Part shown: one piece after another, positions 5,688 through 10,190 of the stretch | How the letters are laid out: each line of letters starts with the position of its first letter | Numbering within the stretch: the stretch's first letter is position 1 | NCBI GenBank assembly: GCA_002361735.1 | Contig: DETS01000029.1 | Location: 1 to 10,190, forward strand | DNA from: Lachnospiraceae bacterium UBA3282 | Lineage (GTDB): Bacteria; Bacillota; Clostridia; Lachnospirales; Lachnospiraceae | Direction of reading: 5' to 3' | Length of the DNA stretch: 10,190 bases | Made by a program: the position numbers and the translations under genes | The notes under the pieces: model-generated | What the model was told of the DNA's origin: nothing | The model's input: only the letters and a program-made list of their open reading frames with translations | The model's database searches: none

Positions 5688-7270
5688 AACATTTGCTTCG
5701 GGTTCCCAGTTCGGTTGGATCAGTTTACATAACTTATATTTTGAATCATTCCAACACTCTGCCAACAGAACTGCTCCGCAGGATATATTGTAAATCAGGG
5801 CATCACATTGTGTCAGACTTTCAATGGCTGCCAGATAATTTCTCCCTGCGATCCTGCCGTCTTTTTTATTCATCAGGTCGCTTACCTCTTTATAGGGATT
5901 ATTTTTGTAATCATAAGATACCCTCTCCTGTTCAACTGATAATAAGCTGTCGCCAAAAAACTTCCGGAACATTTCAAAATACTCAGCATCTTCCGTTGCT
6001 AAAAATATCTTTTCGTAACCCAGTTTGTCTTTATAATAGATACATGCCTGTAAAAAGGTATCTGCGTCAACGATATTTTTTCGCCACTCTTTCTTTTTTA
6101 TTTCTGCCGCTTCTTTTCGATAGTCTGTTCCTCTCATGACAACGCCCAATACTTTTCCTGATAATTCTTTTGGCATTTTCTCTTTTATATATTGCTTCGT
6201 TTCCGCATTCAATCTTACGATTTTTTGCAGATCATCTGCACGCAGCGGCTGTTTCCACCATTTCTCCTGATAGGGATTTATTTTTTCCTCCACCAAAACA
6301 ATATCATTCTCCGTCGCAATGATCACATTTTTGCTCTCATAGGCTTCTCGCAGTGATACTTCTGAGACAGGTTCAAAAAAATATTCCCACATATTATCCT
6401 CTGCCGTATTCAAATATTGGTTTGGGTATGTATGCAGATTGACTACCGGGATATAACCTTTCTCCCTGATCCATTTAATATGTGCATAAGTAGATTTTAT
6501 GATCGATACCAACCCCTCTTTCAGACATGAGTAATCCAAGATGACAATCGCTTTATCTTCTTTTCTATTTCCATATGTTTTTTTATTCCCGCACCACAAA
6601 AGACTATACATCATTTTTGTGCTCTGATAGATGTTGGCAATAGGATAGGAGTAGTAGTCACGATCAGACACCACAATACATACTTTGTTTCGTTTTTCCA
6701 AACATTTTACAAATTTGTAGAGAAACAGGCAAAACACTCTTTGCAAAAAGCCGAGTTTCCTGCCCTGTATCCAACGCTTCAACAATACCATACTCTTACC
6801 CGCAATCTGCTTAAACGGCAGCGTGCGAACCGTGTTTCCTTTGATAAAAAAACGCGCATATTGATCCAAAAACAGGCAGCGTTTTTCAGGACAGTATTTT
6901 TGTAGCAATTTTGCCAGGGCAATCGAATATTCCTCTGTCTCTACAAATACAAATTTGCGATATTGATTCAGTAAAGAAAAATCCAAATTCTCTTTTTCCA
7001 AAAAACGCTTTTCATAATCCAAAAAATCAGTCTGTTTGCTTTCGATTGCTATATTCTCTGCAAAACAGACTGAAAATAAAAATAGCCCATCTTCGTCAAG
7101 CACCGGGAAATGGACCCCCTCCGGAACCTGATTCGCATGGACGTAATCTCTCACTTTTATGAACAAATCCTCTGATATGGCAAAGGCTTTATTTCCATTT
7201 ACCCCCCCCCCCTTTTTTTCAAATTCGTCATGTTCGATAAATATTGTGGGCAATTGACTATTTTGATCAT
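5676..7270 (-). CDS. putative glycosyltransferase (O-fucosyltransferase-like), poly-G phase-variable, frame OFF here
   Basis: The body of this gene encodes about 508 residues downstream of a poly-G tract. Its last third has features of the O-fucosyltransferase-like superfamily: VVMRGTDYRK (compare the HxRxTDxR sugar-nucleotide loop), YEKIFLATEDAEYFEMF, and CDALIYNISCGAVLLAE near the end. The middle part (GYIPVVNLHTYPNQYL, WEYFFEPVS) also fits that group. It has no signal peptide and is probably cytoplasmic. The best start is the ATG at 7270, with AAAGGAG ten bases upstream, but with 11 G residues it reads MIKIVNCPQYLSNMTNLKKR plus three glycines and stops at 7199-7201. With 12 (or 9) G residues it would run through as a protein of about 531 residues. 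The body is in frame with an ATG at 7292 and a TTG at 7328. Neither has a usable ribosome-binding site, and the TTG falls at the predicted transcription start. Lower GC than its neighbours suggests transfer. Convergence with the flagellin gene suggests flagellin glycosylation, which is not proven. Confidence 0.75.
7202..7219 (-). repeat. A7-G11 homopolymer tract, candidate phase-variation switch
   Basis: On the minus strand the gene reads seven A then eleven G, 51 bases into the coding region. Long poly-G runs near the 5' end of surface-sugar genes are classic slipped-strand contingency sites. Gain of one G, or loss of two, restores the frame from the ATG at 7270. An error in tract length in this assembly is possible, and phase mixtures are expected in a culture. 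Confidence 0.8.
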
Positions 7271-7280
7271 GACACCTTTT

Positions 7281-7287
7281 CTCCTTT
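7281..7287 (-). promoter_or_regulatory. ribosome-binding site that fixes the glycosyltransferase start
   Basis: Read on the minus strand, AAAGGAG lies ten bases before the ATG at 7270, with a second AAGG closer in. The in-frame alternatives at 7292 and 7328 lack any comparable site. It is the main reason for placing the start in the frame that the poly-G tract interrupts. Confidence 0.7.
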
Positions 7288-7340
7288 CTCATCCCTTTGC
7301 TTGTGGTTACCACGCTTTCTTCCGGCAAAAGGCAGATATC

Positions 7341-7369
7341 ATTTTAGCACACAATATAATCGCTGTCCA
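7341..7369 (-). promoter_or_regulatory. sigma-A promoter for the glycosyltransferase-like gene
   Basis: The minus strand reads TGGACA (7364-7369), a 17-base spacer ending in TGC, and TAAAAT (7341-7346). This gives five of six matches at each box plus an extended -10 TGn. Transcription should start near 7334, leaving about 64 bases of leader before the ATG at 7270. Confidence 0.7.
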
Positions 7370-7382
7370 CTGCTCCCGCTCA

Positions 7383-7409
7383 GTCTTTCAGCGCCTGTCT
7401 TTCAGCGCC
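7383..7409. repeat. 14-base tandem duplication at the arabinofuranosidase stop
   Basis: GTCTTTCAGCGCC occurs at 7383-7395 and again at 7397-7409, a 14-base period. The minus-strand gene now ends TALKDRR-stop. Removing one copy would give TALKD followed directly by TGA (7380-7382). The duplication therefore looks recent and secondary to loss of function. Confidence 0.65.
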
Positions 7410-8344
7410 GTCAGCCGTATCACCGTCAGCGAATTGGCAGGCGCTTTATATTCGAAATTGTCCGTTATCGCCAGCTTACTCTCCTGCGGCGTCACCTTCA
7501 TCTCCTTAAAACTGTTCGCCGCCTTCGGATCCGCCCCCGCAAGCACGGTCACATCCGCCTCCGGCAGGAAACACGCCATATCTCTGCCCGTAAGCACGAT
7601 ATGTACATTCTGCTCCTCCTGCGACACATTGACAAGCTTTAAGATCACATCCCCGTCCGCGTCCACCGCCGACTCATAGAGCGTCTGCTCCGGCGCTCCG
7701 GTAAGAAGTGTCTCCAGACTATATTCTCCGAAATCCTTACGGATCGGCAGTCCCTTATAAGTGTCCTGCGGCATCAGGGAGATCATGTCAAAGCATGCCG
7801 TCCCCGCCGGGATTTCCACCGCCAGACAGACGTGCCTGTTTTCCGTCACCTCCGAAGTAAAGGTTGTCTCAAATTTCTGCCATTCTCCCGTAACACCCTC
7901 TATCGTCTGCTGTGCATAAACCGTTCCGTCCTCATTGCAAAGGCTCACCGTCACCGTATTCACGGAACCGTCCTCGTATTATGTACCACCGCATACTGCG
8001 GATTGTTTTCATGCAAGGCGGTTCCGTCTTCGCTTCCGCTCTTCACCGAAAACTCCACAGCTTCATTGGTAACCTCCCAGCCATGAAGCTGTGCGTCCCT
8101 TGCTTCCATTCCATACTCGAAGGAGCGGTTCTTCACCAGTTCTGCGTACAGTCCGCCGTCCACAGCATAATTGATATCCTCCAAAAAAAGACCAAACAGG
8201 GTATCAGAAATCCTGTGGCTGTCATCCAGACCGCTGATATCCGTATTGACCAGATAGGCGATTCCCTCGATCCCCGCCGACCATGACCGCAGCACACAGA
8301 CCGCAAGCCGACGCTTTTTTCCATCCGCTTATCTGTTTCTTCAT
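7388..8344 (-). pseudogene. decayed secreted GH51-type alpha-L-arabinofuranosidase
   Basis: An intact enzyme of this family removes arabinose side chains from plant polysaccharides and is usually 650-850 residues; here under 320 codons remain, in three pieces. The gene starts at an ATG at 8344 with GGGGG seven bases upstream, giving MKKQISGWKKASACGLCAAV, a signal-peptide-like start. By about 8265-8285 the coding frame shifts. The next piece (about 7985-8290) carries the family N-terminal signature, HRISDTLFGLFLEDI followed by DGGLYAELVKNRSFEYG. It breaks near 7980 with a change of frame and an apparent loss of some tens of residues. The last piece (from VTVSLCNEDG to the stop) jumps from KGLPIRKDF straight to the C-terminal beta domain (GDVILKLVNVSQEEQ, ending NSLTVIRLTALKD). 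The whole catalytic barrel with its two glutamates is therefore gone near 7725-7740. The product cannot be active. It shares its strand with htpG and the glycosyltransferase-like gene. The GH51 call is firm on motifs. Confidence 0.85.
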
Positions 8345-8373
8345 ATGATTTCCCCCGTTCAATAATTTACATT

Positions 8374-8393
8374 TTTCTAAAATACTTTAGAAA
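8374..8393. promoter_or_regulatory. 20-base palindrome at the arabinofuranosidase transcription start
   Basis: TTTCTAAA (8374-8381), ATAC, TTTAGAAA (8386-8393) is a perfect 8+4+8 dyad. It lies two bases downstream of the -10 box, so it covers the predicted transcription start. This is the standard position for a repressor operator that would silence the gene in the absence of its sugar. The cognate regulator is not in the window. Confidence 0.5.
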
Positions 8394-8395
8394 TA

Positions 8396-8424
8396 ATTAT
8401 ACCATTCTTTTCTGACACAGACAA
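8396..8424 (-). promoter_or_regulatory. extended -10 sigma-A promoter of the arabinofuranosidase pseudogene
   Basis: The minus strand reads TTGTCT (8419-8424), a 17-base spacer, then TGGTATAAT with TATAAT at 8396-8401. The -10 is perfect and has the extended TGn; the -35 matches four of six. The start would be near 8389, giving a leader of about 45 bases before the ATG at 8344. Confidence 0.7.
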
Positions 8425-8490
8425 GCAGACTTTGCCTTTCCTTACAAAATCCAACCTCCTTTGCGCTTCTTTATCCTCTGCACATAAAGC

Positions 8491-8525
8491 GGCCGCCCGG
8501 ATGTCCTTCGACTTCCCGGGCGGCC
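8491..8525 (-). terminator. GC-rich terminator of htpG
   Basis: GGCCGCCCGG at 8491-8500 pairs perfectly with CCGGGCGGCC at 8516-8525, and a small inner GTC/GAC pair can form in the loop. It begins 30 bases beyond the htpG stop. The minus-strand tail is GCTTTATG, a weak U-tract; the plus-strand tail AATTTTAGTTT is slightly better, so it may work in both directions. Confidence 0.65.
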
Positions 8526-8554
8526 AATTTTAGTTTACATAATATTTATGCTTC

Positions 8555-10190
8555 TTACTTCGTCAGCATCATCATAATCTCATTGCTTCTCGCCACAAAC
8601 TTCGTCATCGCCTCGGGTTCAAGCGGCGCCTGCTGCAAGAGTGCCAGATCGTAGAGCTGCTCGCAGATCATCTTTACGTTCTCGCCGTCCTGATGCTCGA
8701 TCACATACTGCACGAGCGGATGGTTCGCGTTTAGGATCAGCGTCTCCCCCTCCTTGCCGAACATCCCCATATCCATTCCCGGCATGGAGTACATCTTCAT
8801 CATGTCCTGCATCCGGCGGGACTCCTCGGAGAGCGTGATCATGGAAGAAATCTTCTTGTTTTTCAGCTTCTCGATCTTCACCTTGATCTCGTCCTTCTTC
8901 AGGGCTTTCTTCATCAGCTTGGCGATTGCTTCGCCCTGCTCCTCCATCTCCTTTTCCGCTTTCTTGGAGGTTTTTGCCTTGAAGGTGTCCGTCAGATCGG
9001 CGTCGATACGCTGGAACTTAATGCCCTCGTTCTTCGCCTCAAGTTGGGAAACAAAAGGCTGGTCGATATTGTGGGTCAGCACCACCGCATCCATCTTTGC
9101 CGCCTTGAACATATTGATATACTGGCTCTGCTGCTTCTCATCGGTCACATAGTAGATGACCTTCTCCTTCTTTTCCTCCTCGATGGGCTCGCCATTTTCG
9201 TCAAGCACTTCGCCGTCCGCTTTTTCAGCATCCTCAACGACCTCGGCTTCTACTTTCTCACCGTTTTCGTCTACCGCCTCACCCTCGTTCACCTCGTCGG
9301 GGTCGATCTTATTGACTTCCAGGCACTCGGGCAGAGTCATATAGACACCGTCCAGATTCTTAAAGAGGATGTAGTCCGTCATCTTCTCGCAGAACTTATC
9401 GTCCTTTAAGCAACCAAACTTGATGAAGGGACTGATATCATCCCAGTATTTCTCGTACTCTTCCTTCTCGGTCTTGCACATACCTGAAAGTTTATCAGCC
9501 ACCTTCTTGGTAATGTACTCGCTGATCTTCTTTACAAAACCGTCGTTTTGCAGCGCGCTTCGGGAGACGTTGAGCGGCAGGTCGGGACAGTCGATCACAC
9601 CCTTTAAGAGCATCAGAAACTCGGGAATCACTTCCTTGATATTGTCCGCGATAAACACCTGATTGTTATATAATTTAATGGTTCCCTCAATGGACTCGTA
9701 CTCCATATTGATCTTCGGGAAGTAGAGGATGCCCTTCATATTAAACGGATAATCCATGTTCAGATGGATCCAGAACAGCGGCTCCTTGTAATCTTGGAAG
9801 ACCTTGCGGTAAAACTCCAGATACTCCTCCTTCGTGCACTCGTTGGGATGCTTTGCCCAGAGGGGCATGGTCTCATTCAAAAGTTCAGGACGCTTTTTGA
9901 CTTTAAGCTTCTGCTCATCCTCCTCCTTCTCCTTCTTGATTTCCTCGATCACCTCATCGGTAGGAAGCTTTTCGTCCGCGGTAATGGTCTGGGTATCCGT
10001 GGTATTCGCCTTGGAGAGATAAATTTCCGTAGGCATGAAAGAACAGTATTTTTTGATGACTTCTTTCGCCTCATATTCATTACAGAATTTCAGGCAGTCC
10101 TCATTGATATGAAGGGTAATCGTCGTACCCACTTCCGTCCTGGTTCCGTCCTCCATATCAAACTCCGTGCCGCCGTCACAGGTCCAGTGC
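8555..10190 (-). CDS. htpG: HtpG (Hsp90-type molecular chaperone), 5' end outside the window
   Basis: This is the bacterial Hsp90 homologue, a cytosolic ATP-dependent dimeric chaperone that remodels client proteins. 544 codons are visible; the frame is open to the right edge (HWTCDGGTEF before the ATG at 10156), so the true start and the ATP-binding core lie outside. In order from the edge: the end of the N-terminal domain (RTEVGTTITLHINED), a charged linker (about 9887-9979), and the middle domain with MPLWAKHP, YPFNMKGILYFPK and DCPDLPLNVSRSALQND, whose Arg reaches the ATP site. Then come a second acidic segment (9161-9304), the KVIYYVTDEKQ strand, and a dimerisation domain rich in methionine near DMMKMYSMPGMDMGMF. 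The stop is TAA at 8555-8557, followed by a GC-rich terminator. The ATG at 10156 is internal. The second acidic segment, with two copies of a DENGE motif, is longer than in E. coli HtpG. Family identity is not in doubt. Confidence 0.96.
   Translation of the reverse strand, partial: HWTCDGGTEFDMEDGTRTEVGTTITLHINEDCLKFCNEYEAKEVIKKYCSFMPTEIYLSKANTTDTQTITADEKLPTDEVIEEIKKEKEEDEQKLKVKKRPELLNETMPLWAKHPNECTKEEYLEFYRKVFQDYKEPLFWIHLNMDYPFNMKGILYFPKINMEYESIEGTIKLYNNQVFIADNIKEVIPEFLMLLKGVIDCPDLPLNVSRSALQNDGFVKKISEYITKKVADKLSGMCKTEKEEYEKYWDDISPFIKFGCLKDDKFCEKMTDYILFKNLDGVYMTLPECLEVNKIDPDEVNEGEAVDENGEKVEAEVVEDAEKADGEVLDENGEPIEEEKKEKVIYYVTDEKQQSQYINMFKAAKMDAVVLTHNIDQPFVSQLEAKNEGIKFQRIDADLTDTFKAKTSKKAEKEMEEQGEAIAKLMKKALKKDEIKVKIEKLKNKKISSMITLSEESRRMQDMMKMYSMPGMDMGMFGKEGETLILNANHPLVQYVIEHQDGENVKMICEQLYDLALLQQAPLEPEAMTKFVARSNEIMMMLTK

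Noticed and set aside
5624..6139. 171-residue plus-strand open frame
   Set aside because: It begins inside the flagellin C-terminus in another frame and runs antisense to the glycosyltransferase-like gene. It has no ribosome-binding site, and its composition (Leu/Ser/Arg/Cys-rich) is typical of an antisense shadow.
7292..7328. Starts at TTG 7328 or ATG 7292 that would make the glycosyltransferase frame open with G11
   Set aside because: TTG 7328 lies about six bases from the predicted transcript start, and neither codon has a usable ribosome-binding site. ATG 7270 has a strong one. They are kept as alternatives in the gene entry.
8641..9662. Several plus-strand open frames opposite htpG
   Set aside because: Their Ser/Phe-rich products mirror the Glu/Lys-rich HtpG codons, and none has a start signal.
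1..10190. CRISPR array, tRNA or rRNA genes, intact insertion sequence
   Set aside because: I looked for regular short direct repeats with spacers, cloverleaf-like segments ending in CCA, and transposase motifs, and saw none. The only recombinase is the small serine enzyme.

Overview
The window looks like chromosome from a motile, Gram-positive, Clostridia-type bacterium, most likely Lachnospiraceae. The evidence is the flagellin core, the SpoIID-like/peptidoglycan-binding protein family, a GH51 arabinofuranosidase of plant-fibre-degrading type, a Firmicutes-type HtpG, and strong AGGAGG ribosome-binding sites. This placement rests on family resemblance, not a database search.

Layout. (1) Positions 1-2490 are an accessory segment read on the minus strand: two unrecognised proteins (1888-2280 and 1241-1741), a GC-rich intercistronic hairpin, a 47-residue putative membrane protein (1046-1189), a rho-independent terminator (985-1030), and then a small serine recombinase (193-831). 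(2) Positions 2441-3267 look like a breakpoint: an orphan minus-strand terminator, about 190 bases with no recognisable gene, then the 3' part of a peptidoglycan-binding protein gene with no N-terminal end. (3) Positions 3429-5687 encode a 752-residue flagellin on the plus strand. Its variable region is replaced by about 440 residues of seven similar repeats that look like a seven-bladed beta-propeller. (4) Convergent with it, and overlapping its last 12 bases, is an AT-rich glycosyltransferase-like gene on the minus strand (5676-7270). It has a strong promoter and ribosome-binding site, but an 11-G run 51 bases into the gene puts the good start codon out of frame with the body of the gene. 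This is the layout of a phase-variable contingency gene, here in the OFF state. (5) Positions 7388-8344 are the wreck of a secreted GH51 alpha-L-arabinofuranosidase, with an early frameshift, two internal deletions and a 14-base tandem duplication at its stop, behind an intact extended -10 promoter and a 20-base palindrome. (6) Positions 8555-10190 hold most of htpG (Hsp90), entering from the right edge, with an unusual acidic insertion and a GC-rich terminator.

The most interesting idea is that units 3 and 4 form one surface-variation locus: a flagellin displaying a propeller domain on the filament, and a neighbouring sugar transferase switched by slippage in a poly-G tract. The repeat architecture, tract, frames, promoter and overlap are read directly from the sequence. 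The propeller fold, the sugar-transfer activity and the functional link between the two genes are inference.
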